Positions 43,263 through 52,317 of a stretch of DNA of 52,317 nt are shown here, piece by piece. The notes beneath the pieces are model-generated. The model did no database searches. It was not told the DNA's origin and saw only the letters and a list, made by a program, of their open reading frames with translations. Where the stretch lies: assembly GCA_903951825.1 (NCBI GenBank), contig CAJBDJ010000013.1, positions 1-52,317 on the forward strand. The letters are read 5' to 3'. Each line of letters starts with the position of its first letter. Position 1 is the first letter of the stretch. The position numbers and the translations under genes are program-made. Source of the stretch: an uncultured Pseudomonadota bacterium (lineage in GTDB: Bacteria > Pseudomonadota > Gammaproteobacteria > Burkholderiales > Rhodocyclaceae).

Positions 43263-44138
43263 TCAGCCTTTGCGCATCACCGTGTTTTTGAAATTCTGAT
43301 ACCACCGATACATCTGCTCGCCGCACGGGCCGGGCGTGCCGTTGCCGACCGGCTTGCCGTCAAGGGTGGTGATCGCCAGGACTTCTTTGGTTGAGGAAGT
43401 CATCCAGACCTCGTCGGCGTCGTGAAGTTCAGCTTCGGAAATTTCACGTATTTGCAGTGCTTGACCGTGATGGTCGGCGAGTTCGATAACCAGGTCGTAG
43501 GTGATTCCCGGCAGCATCAGCCGGGTCTTTGGCGGAGCCAGCAGAACGCCCGCCTTGACGATGAAAATATTCGAGGCGGCTCCTTCCTTCAGGTAGCCAT
43601 CGCGTATCAGCAAGGCCTCGGCACAGCCTTCTTCAACCGCCTGCTGGCGGGCGAGGATGTTGGCCAAAAGCGAGATCACCTTAAGGTCGCAACGCGCCCA
43701 GCGCTGGTCGCTGACGGTAATTGCGGCAACGCCACGGGCGCGCACGGCGTCCGGCGTGGTCGTCAACGGAGCCGAAAAGGCGAAGGCGGTCGGCGTCACG
43801 CTGGCCGGCGGAAAGGCATGGTCGCGCTTGTTGTCGGCGCCGCGCGTGACTTGCAGGTAAATCGACTGGTCAGCCCACGGCGCACTGGCGATCAGTTGTT
43901 CAACCACCGCCCGCCACTCCGCGCTGCTCAGTGGATTGGCCAGGCGGATACCATCGAGCGTTGCCTGCAGACGCTGCAGGTGTTCATCGAGCCGGAAGGG
44001 GTGCCTGGAGTAGACCGGAATCAGCTCATAAACCCCGTCGCCGTAGAGAAAGCCACGGTCGAGCGGCGAGACGCCGGCAGCGGCCAGCGGCAGAAACTGG
44101 CCGTTGAGATAGACCGGGTCGGCAACATAGGGCGTCAT
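43263..44138 (-). CDS. dat: D-amino acid aminotransferase (fold type IV PLP enzyme)
   Basis: A 291-residue PLP-dependent class IV aminotransferase. The family blocks are DRGFLYGDGVYE near 27-38, YLQVTRGADNKRDHAF near 93-108, the PLP-linking lysine in CDLKVISLLANILARQQA near 152, GYLKEGAASNIFIV near 178 and EVWMTSSTKEV near 250. It exchanges amino groups between D-amino acids and 2-oxo acids, supplying D-glutamate or D-alanine for peptidoglycan, which suits its position after a D,D-carboxypeptidase gene. A branched-chain aminotransferase or aminodeoxychorismate lyase is less likely. Confidence 0.88.
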   Translation of the reverse strand: MTPYVADPVYLNGQFLPLAAAGVSPLDRGFLYGDGVYELIPVYSRHPFRLDEHLQRLQATLDGIRLANPLSSAEWRAVVEQLIASAPWADQSIYLQVTRGADNKRDHAFPPASVTPTAFAFSAPLTTTPDAVRARGVAAITVSDQRWARCDLKVISLLANILARQQAVEEGCAEALLIRDGYLKEGAASNIFIVKAGVLLAPPKTRLMLPGITYDLVIELADHHGQALQIREISEAELHDADEVWMTSSTKEVLAITTLDGKPVGNGTPGPCGEQMYRWYQNFKNTVMRKG

Positions 44139-45274
44139 CAGTTGAACCAGAGGCGAATGGTGTCCCAGAGGCGGGTGAAGATATTGCCCAGGGCAACGTT
44201 TTCAAGCGCGACTACCGAAAACTCCCCGGCCGGCTTGCCGTCGATGCTGACTTTCAGGATGCCCAGCTGCTGGCCTTGTTCGATTGGGGCGATCAGGCGT
44301 GCCTCACCGACAAATTCGTGGGTGATTTTGTCGCCATAGCCTTTGGCTACGGTCACGTTGAGGCCATCGGCAAAACCGCCCCTGACGTCACGCTGGGCGC
44401 CTTTCCAGGCACGCAGGGTGGCGACGGCCTGATCTTTGGCAAACAACTCGACGCTCTGGAAAGCACCGAAACCCCAGTTGAGCAGTTTTTGTGATTCCGA
44501 GGCACGCGTTGAATCCGACTTGGTGCCAAGGACAACCGATAGCAGGCGGCGTTTGTCGCGTTGTGCTGAAGAAATCAGGCAGTAACCGGCGGCTTCGGTA
44601 TGGCCGGTCTTGACGCCATCAACGCTGGGATCGATGAACAGCAGTCGGTTGCGATTCGGCTGGCTGATGTTGTTGTAACGGAACTCCTTGATTGAGTAAT
44701 ACTTTTTGTATTCTTCGGGAAAATCCCGGATCAGCGCGCTGGCAAGGCGGGCGAGGTCGCTGGCGGTGGTATAGAGCTGCGGGTCGGGGAGGCCGGTGGC
44801 GTTGGTGAAATGGGTGTTTTTCATCCCCAGGCGCTGTGCCTCGCGGTTCATCATCTGCACGAAATTCTCTTCGCTGCCGGCGATGCCTTCGGCCAGCGTG
44901 ACGCAGGCATCGTTGCCGGACTGCACGATCATGCCTTTGAGCAGGTCGTCTACGGATACCTGGGTGTCGACGTGAATAAACATCTTTGAGCCACCGGTAC
45001 GCCAGGCTTTTTCGGAAACCGGCAATGTCTGGTCGAGGCTCAGGGTTTTCTTGTGAATCGCCGAGAAACTCAGGTAAGCGGTCATCAGTTTAGTCAGTGA
45101 GGCCGGTTCGAGACGCTCGTCGGACTTTTCTGCGGTCAATAACTGGTTGGCGCTCATGTCCATCAGCAGCCACGATTTTGCCGCAAGTGACGGCGGCACC
45201 GGCGCCTGCTGGGCAAGCGAGTGGCCGGTGGCGATCAGGGTGAGCAAAATCAGGGAATATTTACGAAGCGGCAT
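44138..45274 (-). CDS. dacA: D-alanyl-D-alanine carboxypeptidase (PBP5/6 type)
   Basis: A 378-residue penicillin-binding protein that trims the terminal D-alanine of peptidoglycan. Signal peptide at about 1-22; active-site SxxK in EPASLTKLM, SxN in QSGND and KTG in DGVKTGHTE, in the right order. The C-terminal PBP5-C domain and a final amphipathic helix (FTRLWDTIRLWF) anchor it to the membrane. The start at 45274 is chosen because the signal peptide starts there; 45283 is an alternative. It follows nhaR by 41 bp and shares one base with the dat start (TGATG). Confidence 0.94.
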   Translation of the reverse strand: MPLRKYSLILLTLIATGHSLAQQAPVPPSLAAKSWLLMDMSANQLLTAEKSDERLEPASLTKLMTAYLSFSAIHKKTLSLDQTLPVSEKAWRTGGSKMFIHVDTQVSVDDLLKGMIVQSGNDACVTLAEGIAGSEENFVQMMNREAQRLGMKNTHFTNATGLPDPQLYTTASDLARLASALIRDFPEEYKKYYSIKEFRYNNISQPNRNRLLFIDPSVDGVKTGHTEAAGYCLISSAQRDKRRLLSVVLGTKSDSTRASESQKLLNWGFGAFQSVELFAKDQAVATLRAWKGAQRDVRGGFADGLNVTVAKGYGDKITHEFVGEARLIAPIEQGQQLGILKVSIDGKPAGEFSVVALENVALGNIFTRLWDTIRLWFN

Positions 45275-45315
45275 GACGATCATTTTTGAGGTTTGTTGCA
45301 GTTGGGGAGCGCGGA

Positions 45316-46224
45316 TTATAGCGCTGCCGGCGTTTCGTCCTGCGGTGAGGCGGCGCACAGCACTTCGACCGCCGGGTGACGGATGCGCCGTTCGTTGGAG
45401 ATTGCGTAAATGTGTTCGCTGACGCCGGGCATTGGACCCAAGGCTTGTGCTGCGAGTTGCTCGGCGATTTGCGTGGCGAGCGCCAGGGGGGCGCTGAAGA
45501 GTCCGAGTCCTTCGCGGCCGAAGGTATTGAGCAGGGCGCTGTCCTCAAATTCGCCGACAACTCGCGGCCGCACTCCGCTTTGCTCCAGCCAGCGGTCAAT
45601 CCGCGAACGCAGCGCGTTATGACGGGTTGGTAGCAGCATCGGCGCGCCGTCCAGCGATTGCGGGAAGCCCACCTTGTAGCGTTCCGCGAGCAAGGCGCTG
45701 CCGAAAACGCCGGTCGCAAAATCACCGAGACGCTTGCTGAATACCTTGAGGTTGCCGCCTATCGGTGCCGGCCGGTCGGTCAGCACGACATCGAGACGGT
45801 GCAGCGCGAGGTCGGCGAGCAGCGTTTCAAACTCGCCTTCGTCACAAATCAGGCGTACATCGACCGGCATTTTGTAGACCGAAGAGAGCAGGCGATAGGC
45901 CAGTAGCTTGGGGATGCCGTCTGAAATCCCGACGCGCAGACGTACGGTGTTTTCATGGTCGCTGCTGCTCAGGGCGGAGACCAGAGCATCGCCCAGTTGA
46001 AAAATCTGGTCGGCGTACCCAAGTGCCTGACGTCCGGCTTCAGTGAGTGCCAGGCCGCGCCCGTGAGCGGCAAACAGGGATTTTCCGAGTTGTCGTTCAA
46101 GCTGGCTGAGTTGCCCGCTGATGGTCTGGATGGCGAGGTCGAGGCGTTCGGCGGCGCGCGTCATGCTGCCCTCCTGAGCGACGACCCAGAAATAGTAAAG
46201 GTGTTTGTAATTGAGTGGCGTCAT
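45316..46224 (-). CDS. nhaR: LysR-family regulator, NhaR-like
   Basis: A 302-residue LysR-type regulator. The helix-turn-helix is at about 4-62 ([20 protein letters not shown] opening, [19 protein letters not shown]), closest to NhaR. The effector-binding domain spans about 90-295. E. coli NhaR senses sodium and controls nhaA and osmC; no sodium antiporter is adjacent here, so only the family is supported. It is divergent from htpX, sharing the 106-bp gap 46225-46330, and is followed by the dac gene on the same strand. Confidence 0.82.
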   Translation of the reverse strand: MTPLNYKHLYYFWVVAQEGSMTRAAERLDLAIQTISGQLSQLERQLGKSLFAAHGRGLALTEAGRQALGYADQIFQLGDALVSALSSSDHENTVRLRVGISDGIPKLLAYRLLSSVYKMPVDVRLICDEGEFETLLADLALHRLDVVLTDRPAPIGGNLKVFSKRLGDFATGVFGSALLAERYKVGFPQSLDGAPMLLPTRHNALRSRIDRWLEQSGVRPRVVGEFEDSALLNTFGREGLGLFSAPLALATQIAEQLAAQALGPMPGVSEHIYAISNERRIRHPAVEVLCAASPQDETPAAL

Positions 46225-46330
46225 TGGGTTGTCTCTGAAAAAAACGAAGTATTTTTCAATTCTGCTACGGTTTTATCTGTCTTCGCAAACGCAGTATGAT
46301 TCCCTTGTTTTTCTAAAACCGGAGTTGATC

Positions 46331-47209
46331 ATGAAACGTGTCGTGCTTTTCCTTGCCACCAATCTGGCCGTCATGCTGGTGCTGAGTCTGGTGACCAGTG
46401 TGCTCGGCGTTAATCAGTTTCTTACCGCCAACGGGCTCAACCTCGGGCAGCTTCTGGTGTTTGCCGCAGTCATCGGCTTTGGTGGTTCCTTCATTTCGCT
46501 GTTGATGTCGAAAACCATGGCCAAATGGAGTACCGGTGCGCGTGTCATCGAGGCGCCAAGCAATTCGACCGAAGTCTGGCTGGTCGATACCGTGGCCCGT
46601 CTGGCCGAACGCGCTCAGCTGAAAATGCCTGAAGTGGCGATTTACGATGGCGAGCCGAATGCTTTTGCCACCGGCGCGAGCAAAAACAATTCACTGGTTG
46701 CCGTGTCGACCGGACTGCTTGCCAGCATGACCCGCGAAGAGGCCGAGGCCGTGCTGGCGCATGAGGTAGCGCACATCGCCAACGGTGACATGGTGACGCT
46801 GACCTTGATCCAGGGGGTCGTCAATACCTTTGTCGTTTTCATTTCGCGCATCATTGCTTACGCCGTCGATTCATTCTTGCGCAAGGGCGAGGAAAACAGC
46901 GGCCCGGGAATCGCCTATATGGTTACCAGCATCGCTTGCGAAATTGTTTTCGGCATTCTCGCCAGTGTTATCGTCGCCTACTTTTCGCGTCAGCGCGAAT
47001 TTCGTGCCGATGCCGGCGCGGCTTATTTGATGGGCAGCGCGACACCGATGCAGAACGCACTGCGTCGTCTCGGCGGGCTGCATACCGAATCGCTGCCGCA
47101 GAGCATGGCGGCATCCGGTATTGCTGGCGGCAAAAGTTCGTGGATGGCGCTGTTTTCCAGTCACCCGCCGCTTGAAGAACGTATCGCCGCGCTCGACAGC
47201 CACCGCTGA
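46331..47209 (+). CDS. htpX: Membrane zinc metalloprotease HtpX
   Basis: A 292-residue inner-membrane protease for misfolded membrane proteins. N-terminal hydrophobic helices are at about 4-25 and 37-57; the zinc motif HEVAH is at about 144-148 with the following NGDMV; two more hydrophobic segments lie at about 160-225; the third zinc ligand region is [10 protein letters not shown] near 226. The start at 46331 (MKRVVLF) has CGGAG 8 nt upstream; an earlier in-frame ATG does not fit the family. A strong terminator follows at 47228-47252. Confidence 0.95.
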   Translation: MKRVVLFLATNLAVMLVLSLVTSVLGVNQFLTANGLNLGQLLVFAAVIGFGGSFISLLMSKTMAKWSTGARVIEAPSNSTEVWLVDTVARLAERAQLKMPEVAIYDGEPNAFATGASKNNSLVAVSTGLLASMTREEAEAVLAHEVAHIANGDMVTLTLIQGVVNTFVVFISRIIAYAVDSFLRKGEENSGPGIAYMVTSIACEIVFGILASVIVAYFSRQREFRADAGAAYLMGSATPMQNALRRLGGLHTESLPQSMAASGIAGGKSSWMALFSSHPPLEERIAALDSHR

Positions 47210-47227
47210 AACGCGACTCAACAGTTA

Positions 47228-47252
47228 CCCCGGCTGCGGCCGGGGTTTTTTT
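47228..47252 (+). terminator. Rho-independent terminator after htpX
   Basis: Stem CCCCGGC/GCCGGGG with loop TGCG, followed by seven T residues. It lies 19 bp after the htpX stop codon. Confidence 0.92.
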
Positions 47253-47271
47253 GGGCTGAAATTGGCGGTTT

Positions 47272-48024
47272 TTAGCCGTCGACTGCCAGCGTCAGCTGCT
47301 CCAGGGCGTCGATCTGGCGCAAGACGTGGTTGCGGATGGTTTCACTCTCAAAGCTTTGATGCTGACTCGCCTGATGCAGTATTTTCAGGAGTAATCGAGC
47401 ACCGTGAACAATGCCGAAGAGCGATAACTGCTCGGCATCCTGAATCAATTCTTCGGTTTCGATACGCAATGTCTTGCCGTCGGGCGGCAGCGCCGCCAAG
47501 GCGTCACGCATACGTTCCAGCCTTTCGCGCGCTTCGCCGATAAACAGGCGGTCGATTATCGACGAGCGTTCGTTGTCGCTATCGGGAGCGGCGGCAGCAC
47601 GCTCCAGTCGTTCAGAAAAATGCTGCGCGCGTTCGATAAACAAGGGGTGTTCAAGGCCTTCTGCCTCACTCAGGCAGTCGATGCAACTGCTCAGCGCGGC
47701 GATCAGGCGCGCTGTGGCGATTCCCTCGTCAAGGCGGTCAGCGACGCTGGCCAAAGCCTCCCCGAGGCGCAGGCAGTGGCTGTCGGCTGTTTCCAGGCTG
47801 AGATTGTAGAGCGCAAAGACAGCTGCCCGAAGGTCGCTGGAGCCGGCGTCGTGACGCTCGCTCCAGGCTTGGTGAAGCAGTTCACAGGTGAGTTTCCAGC
47901 GTGCGTTAAGCGCCGGTGCAAAGCGCGGCTGCTGCGGCTTGACGAGCCAAGGGAGGATGGCCGCCGTAGCTTCCAGCGTCGCCGCCGCTGACCTGCCAGC
48001 GGCAGAATCGTCCTCGTCGGTCAC
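47272..48024 (-). CDS. Hypothetical protein with Hpt-like C-terminal region
   Basis: A 250-residue, mostly helical, acidic protein without signal peptide or membrane segment. The first 140 residues resemble nothing I know. From about 160 the pattern FIGEARERLERMRDAL, followed by helices rich in leucine and an LFGIVHGARLL segment, resembles histidine phosphotransfer (Hpt) domains, but the usual HxxKG phospho-acceptor motif is not seen. It may be a degenerate or purely structural Hpt-like helical bundle. It lies 9 bp after the VOC gene on the same strand and could be in its operon. Confidence 0.6.
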   Translation of the reverse strand: MTDEDDSAAGRSAAATLEATAAILPWLVKPQQPRFAPALNARWKLTCELLHQAWSERHDAGSSDLRAAVFALYNLSLETADSHCLRLGEALASVADRLDEGIATARLIAALSSCIDCLSEAEGLEHPLFIERAQHFSERLERAAAAPDSDNERSSIIDRLFIGEARERLERMRDALAALPPDGKTLRIETEELIQDAEQLSLFGIVHGARLLLKILHQASQHQSFESETIRNHVLRQIDALEQLTLAVDG

Positions 48025-48033
48025 GGTTGAGGA

Positions 48034-48513
48034 TTACTGGCCGGCCAGTCGGGCGAAGGCGCTGACGACTTCGGGTGGCGCCTGAACCAGTTCGATCAGG
48101 ACGCCCTCGCCACCGATCGGAAATTCCTCGTTGCCTTTGGGGTGCAAAAAAGTAATGTCGAATCCGGCGGCGCCCTTGCGAATCCCCCCCGGTGCAAAGC
48201 GCACTCCGTTGGCCGACAGCCATTCGACCGCCTTGGGCAGGTCGTCGATCCAGAGGCCGACATGATTCAGTGGCGTGGTGTGCACTGCCGGCTTTTTCTC
48301 AGGGTCGAGCGGCTGCATCAAATCGACTTCAACCTTGAACGGCCCGCTGCCCATGGCGCAGATGTCTTCATCGACATTTTCGCGCTCGGAGACGAAGGTG
48401 CTGGTGATTTCGAGGCCGAATTTCTCGACCCATAACGTACGCAGCTTTTCTTTGGAAGAGCCGCCGATGGCGATCTGCTGAATGCCTAGTACCTTGAATG
48501 GGCGCGGGTTCAT
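48034..48513 (-). CDS. VOC (glyoxalase/dioxygenase) superfamily protein
   Basis: A 159-residue protein with two beta-alpha-beta-beta-beta modules of the vicinal oxygen chelate fold. Likely metal ligands are seen in IQQIAIG (position of the first His, here Gln/Ala-like), [10 protein letters not shown] and VLIELVQAP (Glu). The overall look is close to lactoylglutathione lyase or methylmalonyl-CoA epimerase relatives, but the substrate cannot be told. The start at 48513 has AGGAGA 8 nt upstream. It overlaps lgt by 4 bp, so it is translated after lgt in one operon. Confidence 0.8.
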   Translation of the reverse strand: MNPRPFKVLGIQQIAIGGSSKEKLRTLWVEKFGLEITSTFVSERENVDEDICAMGSGPFKVEVDLMQPLDPEKKPAVHTTPLNHVGLWIDDLPKAVEWLSANGVRFAPGGIRKGAAGFDITFLHPKGNEEFPIGGEGVLIELVQAPPEVVSAFARLAGQ

Positions 48514-49307
48514 GGTGATTTCTCCTGTGTTCGATAAGCGTGAATGATAAAAACAATGCCGATGACGATCATCGGCAGCGACAGCCATTGACCCATGCTG
48601 ATGGTGTAGGACTGGCCAAAAATGCCGCTGTCCGGCTCGCGGAAAAACTCGGTGATGAAGCGAAAGGTGCCATAGCCAATCAGGAAAAGCCCTGACACCG
48701 CGCGCCGTGGTCGTCGGCGACGACTGAACAGCCATAAAATCGCAAACAGGATGATGCCCTCGAGGGCGACGTGATAAAGCTGCGACGGATGGCGCGGCTG
48801 CAGGTCGCCGGACTGTGGGAAGATCATCGCCCACGGCCAGGCGGCATCGGTCACGCGACCCCATAGTTCGCCATTGATGAAATTCCCGATACGCCCGGCG
48901 GCAAGCCCGAGCGGTACCAGTGGCGCGATAAAATCGACGATATCGAACCAGTTATGCTGGTTTTTACGCGCCCACAGCAACATCGCGATCAGTACGCCGA
49001 GAAAACCACCATGGAAACTCATGCCCCCCTTCCAGACGGCAAAAATCTCCAGCGGGTGACTTGAAAAATAACCCGGCTCATAAAAAATCACCTGCCCCAT
49101 ACGGCCGCCGACGATCACCCCGAGCATCCCGTAGAAAAGCAGATCATCGAGCTGCTCAACGCTCAGCAAAGAATTTCCGCGCTTGATCCGCAGTCGTCCG
49201 AGCCAGATAAATTGAACGAAGGCCAGTAAATACATCAAACCGTACCAACGTACGGAAAGAGGCCCCAGTGAGAAGGCGATCGGGTCAAACTGCGGGTGAA
49301 TAAGCAT
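48510..49307 (-). CDS. lgt: Prolipoprotein diacylglyceryl transferase
   Basis: A 265-residue inner-membrane enzyme adding diacylglycerol to the lipobox cysteine of prolipoproteins. About seven hydrophobic helices; the Lgt signature [14 protein letters not shown] is at about 135-150 and an essential histidine lies in FHGGFLG near 95. The C-terminal motif REPD lies near 218. The start at 49307 ([12 protein letters not shown]) fits the family; an upstream in-frame methionine does not. Divergent from ilvD, with an 88-bp gap. Confidence 0.95.
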   Translation of the reverse strand: MLIHPQFDPIAFSLGPLSVRWYGLMYLLAFVQFIWLGRLRIKRGNSLLSVEQLDDLLFYGMLGVIVGGRMGQVIFYEPGYFSSHPLEIFAVWKGGMSFHGGFLGVLIAMLLWARKNQHNWFDIVDFIAPLVPLGLAAGRIGNFINGELWGRVTDAAWPWAMIFPQSGDLQPRHPSQLYHVALEGIILFAILWLFSRRRRPRRAVSGLFLIGYGTFRFITEFFREPDSGIFGQSYTISMGQWLSLPMIVIGIVFIIHAYRTQEKSP

Positions 49308-49395
49308 GGCGGATTCAGAGTCAGCTAGAATCCGCCGATTATAGTTCGCGCCCAATCCGGCAAGCCGGCGGCGTAAAGTTTTGATGGAGATTCAG

Positions 49396-51249
49396 ATGCC
49401 CCAGTACCGCTCTCGCACCTCGACTCACGGCCGCAACATGGCAGGAGCCCGCGCTTTGTGGCGCGCAACCGGCATGAAGGACGGCGACTTCGGCAAGCCG
49501 ATTATCGCGGTTGTTAACAGCTTCACGCAGTTCGTTCCTGGTCACGTTCACCTGAAAGACATGGGGCAGCTGGTGGCTCGTGAAATCGAAGCCGCCGGCG
49601 GTATCGCCAAAGAATTCAATACGATCGCCATCGATGACGGCATCGCCATGGGTCACAGCGGCATGCTTTATTCACTGCCGAGCCGCGACCTGATTGCTGA
49701 TTCGGTCGAGTACATGGTTAACGCGCACTGTGCCGACGCCATGGTCTGCATTTCCAACTGCGACAAAATCACTCCGGGCATGTTGATGGCGGCGATGCGC
49801 GTCAATATTCCGGTAATTTTTGTTTCCGGCGGACCAATGGAAGCTGGCAAGGTGAGCTGGAAGGATCAAACGATCAAGGTTGACCTGATCGACGCGATGA
49901 TCAAAGCCGGCGACCAATCGGTGAGCGACGCCGAAGTCGAACGTTTCGAGCGCTCGGCTTGCCCGACGTGTGGCTCGTGCTCCGGGATGTTCACCGCCAA
50001 CTCAATGAATTGCCTGACCGAAGCCCTCGGCCTCAGTCTGCCCGGCAATGGCACGATGCTCGCCACCCACGCCGACCGCAAGGCGCTCTTTCTTAAGGCC
50101 GGGCGCGTTGTCGTTGAGTTGTGCAAGCGCTATTACGAAGATGGCGACGCCAGCGCATTGCCCCGCGCCATCGCCACCAAGGCCGCTTTCGAAAACGCTA
50201 TGGCGCTTGATGTTTCGATGGGCGGATCGACCAACACCGTGCTGCACATACTCGCTGCGGCGCAGGAGGCCGGCGTTGATTTCACCATGAGCGATATCGA
50301 CCGCATTTCGCGCCGGGTGCCGTGCCTTGCCAAAGTGGCGCCGGCAACGCAGCAATACCATATCGAAGACGTCCATCGAGCCGGCGGCATCATGGGCATT
50401 CTCGGCGAACTGGATCGCGCCGGTTTGATCCATCGTGAGGCGGCGACCGTCTACGCCAAAAGCATAGGTGAGGCGATTGATCATTGGGACGTCGTGCGCG
50501 AACACGACCTCACCGTGCACGAGTTTTTCAAAGCTGCGCCAGGTGGCGTGCCGACGCAAACGGCGTTCTCACAAAGTCGCCGTTTCAACGAACTTGACCT
50601 CGATCGCACTCGCGGTTGCATCCGCAACCAGGCCAACGCCTACTCGCAAGATGGTGGCCTCGCCGTGCTCTACGGCAACATTGCACTTGATGGCTGTATT
50701 GTGAAAACGGCCGGCGTTGACGATTCGATCCTCAAATTCACCGGTCGCGCTCGCGTCTTCGAAAGTCAGGACACCGCAGTCGACGCCATTTTGGCGGGCA
50801 ATATTGTTCCCGGCGATGTCGTGGTGATTCGATACGAAGGCCCGAAAGGCGGCCCCGGTATGCAGGAAATGCTTTACCCGACTTCCTATCTCAAGTCGAT
50901 GGGACTCGGTAAAGCCTGCGCCCTCCTTACCGATGGGCGTTTTTCCGGCGGCACCTCGGGGCTTTCAATTGGCCATGCCTCCCCGGAGGCTGCTGACGGC
51001 GGTGCCATCGGCCTGGTCGAAGAAGGGGATGTTATCGAAATAGATATTCTCGGGCGCCGCATCCAGCTGATGATTTCCGATGCGGCATTGGCGGCTCGCC
51101 GACTGCTCATGGAGGCACGCGGCGAGGCGGCCTGGCAGCCCGTTGATCGTCAGCGCGTGGTGTCTGCTGCGCTGCAGGCTTACGCACTGATGGCGACGTC
51201 GGCCGACAAGGGGGCTGTGCGCAATGTGGCTCAGATACGCAGAAAATAA
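49396..51249 (+). CDS. ilvD: Dihydroxy-acid dehydratase
   Basis: A 617-residue iron-sulfur dehydratase for the third step of valine/isoleucine synthesis. Cluster cysteines lie in [11 protein letters not shown] (near 122) and [20 protein letters not shown] (about 191-210); the C-terminal [12 protein letters not shown] and [13 protein letters not shown] motifs are present. Length is as for the family (E. coli-type, 4Fe-4S). The start at 49396 has GGAG 6-7 nt upstream and the usual beginning [21 protein letters not shown], shortened here to MPQYRSRTS. No leader-peptide attenuator is evident in the 88-bp upstream gap. Confidence 0.97.
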   Translation: MPQYRSRTSTHGRNMAGARALWRATGMKDGDFGKPIIAVVNSFTQFVPGHVHLKDMGQLVAREIEAAGGIAKEFNTIAIDDGIAMGHSGMLYSLPSRDLIADSVEYMVNAHCADAMVCISNCDKITPGMLMAAMRVNIPVIFVSGGPMEAGKVSWKDQTIKVDLIDAMIKAGDQSVSDAEVERFERSACPTCGSCSGMFTANSMNCLTEALGLSLPGNGTMLATHADRKALFLKAGRVVVELCKRYYEDGDASALPRAIATKAAFENAMALDVSMGGSTNTVLHILAAAQEAGVDFTMSDIDRISRRVPCLAKVAPATQQYHIEDVHRAGGIMGILGELDRAGLIHREAATVYAKSIGEAIDHWDVVREHDLTVHEFFKAAPGGVPTQTAFSQSRRFNELDLDRTRGCIRNQANAYSQDGGLAVLYGNIALDGCIVKTAGVDDSILKFTGRARVFESQDTAVDAILAGNIVPGDVVVIRYEGPKGGPGMQEMLYPTSYLKSMGLGKACALLTDGRFSGGTSGLSIGHASPEAADGGAIGLVEEGDVIEIDILGRRIQLMISDAALAARRLLMEARGEAAWQPVDRQRVVSAALQAYALMATSADKGAVRNVAQIRRK

Positions 51250-51415
51250 ATCTCGCCGACGATTCCTGTCAGCCTGAAGACAGCCGCTGCGTTAATACTT
51301 CGAGCGAAGGACAATATCACCCCCAACTTGGCGTTCTGTTTCGGTTTGCAAGCGACAGGAAAGGGTTTTATCATCCATGGCTGATTTACCTCAAACCACC
51401 AGACGGAGCGAAATA

Positions 51416-51721
51416 ATGAAATCTGTTTATGTTGCAATGATCGCCGCCGGCCTCGTCATGGCCGGTCAGGCTCAGGCCGACGAGGCGCTGGCCAAAGCCA
51501 AGAACTGCATGGCTTGCCACGCGCTTGACAAGAAATTGGTTGGCCCGGCCTACAAGGATGTTGCGGCCAAATATAAAGGTGACGCCAAGGCGCCGGCCAT
51601 GCTTGCCGCCAAGGTCAAGGCCGGAGGCAAGGGTAATTGGGGCGAAGTGCCAATGCCGCCCAATAACGTGACTGAAGACGAAGCCAAGAAATTGGTTGCC
51701 TGGGTTTTGTCTCAGAAATAA
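51416..51721 (+). CDS. Small periplasmic cytochrome c (class I, c551/c8-like)
   Basis: A 101-residue exported monohaem cytochrome. Signal peptide at about 1-21 (ending AGQAQA), haem motif CMACH at about 31-35, lysine-rich surface, and a methionine ligand in VPMPPNNV near 80. The C-terminal helix LVAWVLSQK is typical. It probably donates electrons to a terminal oxidase or to nitrite or nitric oxide reductases. The start at 51416 is preceded by GGAGCG. A strong terminator follows at 51738-51764. Confidence 0.93.
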   Translation: MKSVYVAMIAAGLVMAGQAQADEALAKAKNCMACHALDKKLVGPAYKDVAAKYKGDAKAPAMLAAKVKAGGKGNWGEVPMPPNNVTEDEAKKLVAWVLSQK

Positions 51722-51737
51722 TCGAGCATGTTTCGAT

Positions 51738-51764
51738 AAAAACCGGCTCGGCGCCGGTTTTTTT
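51738..51764 (+). terminator. Rho-independent terminator after the cytochrome c gene
   Basis: Stem AACCGGC/GCCGGTT with loop TCGGC, then a run of T residues; 16 bp after the stop codon. It isolates the cytochrome gene from the tRNA promoter that follows. Confidence 0.9.
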
Positions 51765-51777
51765 ATGCTGGCCGCTG

Positions 51778-51806
51778 TTGACAGGGGGTAGCCAAGATTG
51801 GATAAT
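51778..51806 (+). promoter_or_regulatory. Near-consensus sigma-70 promoter for the tRNA-tuf cluster
   Basis: Perfect -35 TTGACA (51778-51783), 17-bp spacer, -10 GATAAT (51801-51806). The predicted start near 51813 is about 7 bp before tRNA-Tyr. Strength suits tRNA and EF-Tu transcription. Confidence 0.85.
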
Positions 51807-51819
51807 CCTTCGTTCTTCT

Positions 51820-51906
<87 letters not shown>

Positions 51907-51942
51907 ATTTAATAGTGTTTCATGTTGTGGGTAGCAGGTTAA

Positions 51943-52016
51943 GCGGGTGTAGCTTAATGGTAGAGCTGAAGCCTTCCAAGCTTAAGACGAGGGTTCGATT
52001 CCCTTCACCCGCTCCA
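51943..52016 (+). tRNA. tRNA-Gly (anticodon TCC)
   Basis: 74 nt, with acceptor stem GCGGGTG paired to CACCCGC, anticodon TCC at 51975-51977, GTTCGATTC T-loop and encoded CCA. Confidence 0.97.
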
Positions 52017-52045
52017 TTGGTGGTTTTGCAGCAATGTTAAGGTAG

Positions 52046-52120
<75 letters not shown>

Positions 52121-52176
52121 CCGATCCAGATTTTTGTATTGTTTGATTATTGTTATTTGTTTATTGGGGAGTTGGA

Positions 52177-52317
52177 ATGGCTAAGGAAAAATTCGCGCGC
52201 ACGAAACCGCACGTAAACGTGGGCACCATTGGGCACGTTGACCATGGCAAGACCACGTTGACGGCGGCGATTACGACGGTGTTGTCAGCCAAGTTTGGCG
52301 GCTCCGCCAAGAAATAC
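52177..52317 (+). CDS. tuf: Elongation factor Tu, 5' end only
   Basis: The first 47 codons of EF-Tu before the window ends. The start [16 protein letters not shown] and the P-loop GHVDHGKTT (about 19-27) are unmistakable. EF-Tu brings aminoacyl-tRNA to the ribosome. The order tRNA-Tyr, tRNA-Gly, tRNA-Thr, tuf is common in betaproteobacteria, where one tuf copy follows this cluster. GGGGAG lies upstream of the ATG. Confidence 0.97.
   Translation, partial: MAKEKFARTKPHVNVGTIGHVDHGKTTLTAAITTVLSAKFGGSAKKY

Overview
The window is a chromosomal segment of a GC-rich betaproteobacterium, most likely of the Rhodocyclales (Dechloromonas/Azonexus-like). This is an inference from gene content and order: a dacA-like gene, dat, ybeD, lipB and lipA in a row; tRNA-Tyr, tRNA-Gly and tRNA-Thr leading into tuf; proC-yggT-yggU; PPK2; and abundant c-type cytochromes. 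No rRNA, CRISPR array or recognisable transposase was seen.

Layout. (1) 1-4050: the 3' part of a large RTX-type secreted protein gene, a GNAT/ribbon-helix-helix toxin-antitoxin pair on the minus strand, and a second, decayed copy of the RTX gene's 3' end plus terminator. (2) 4066-11121, minus strand: a periplasmic electron-transfer operon (ethylbenzene-dehydrogenase-like haem protein, small cytochrome c, nine-haem cytochrome fused to a b-type membrane domain). It sits behind a textbook sigma-54 promoter with two upstream inverted repeats, and directly downstream of a histidine kinase and an NtrC-type regulator that probably drive it. (3) 11165-12806: yggU, yggT, proC. (4) About 12830-22768: a 9.9-kb defence island inserted between yggS and proC. 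It is bounded by an 18-bp perfect direct repeat and holds one tightly packed seven-gene operon: hsdM, fic, hsdS, prrC, a DUF1016 nuclease gene, rhuM, hsdR. This is a type IC restriction-modification system carrying a PrrC-type anticodon nuclease, a class III Fic enzyme and two more cargo proteins. (5) 22754-28472: yggS (new 3' end supplied by the island), ubiB, a SWIM/SNF2 helicase. (6) 28490-29818: two truncated genes fused head to head, a rearrangement scar. (7) 29848-39967: pncC, sixA, ppk2, a lipoprotein, an RlmN-like radical SAM enzyme, a ferredoxin-type reductase, an epimerase-like protein, hemJ, a THUMP methyltransferase, a CoA-transferase and two small envelope proteins. (8) 40032-52317: hflX, the lipA-lipB-ybeD-dat-dac-nhaR group, htpX, an Hpt-like protein, a VOC protein, lgt, ilvD, a small cytochrome c, three tRNAs behind a near-consensus sigma-70 promoter, and the start of tuf.

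The two most notable systems are the yggS-inserted type IC/PrrC/Fic island and the sigma-54-controlled cytochrome operon. For the island, rejoining the sequence at the repeat restores a yggS whose stop codon overlaps the proC start codon, which is strong internal evidence for a precise insertion.
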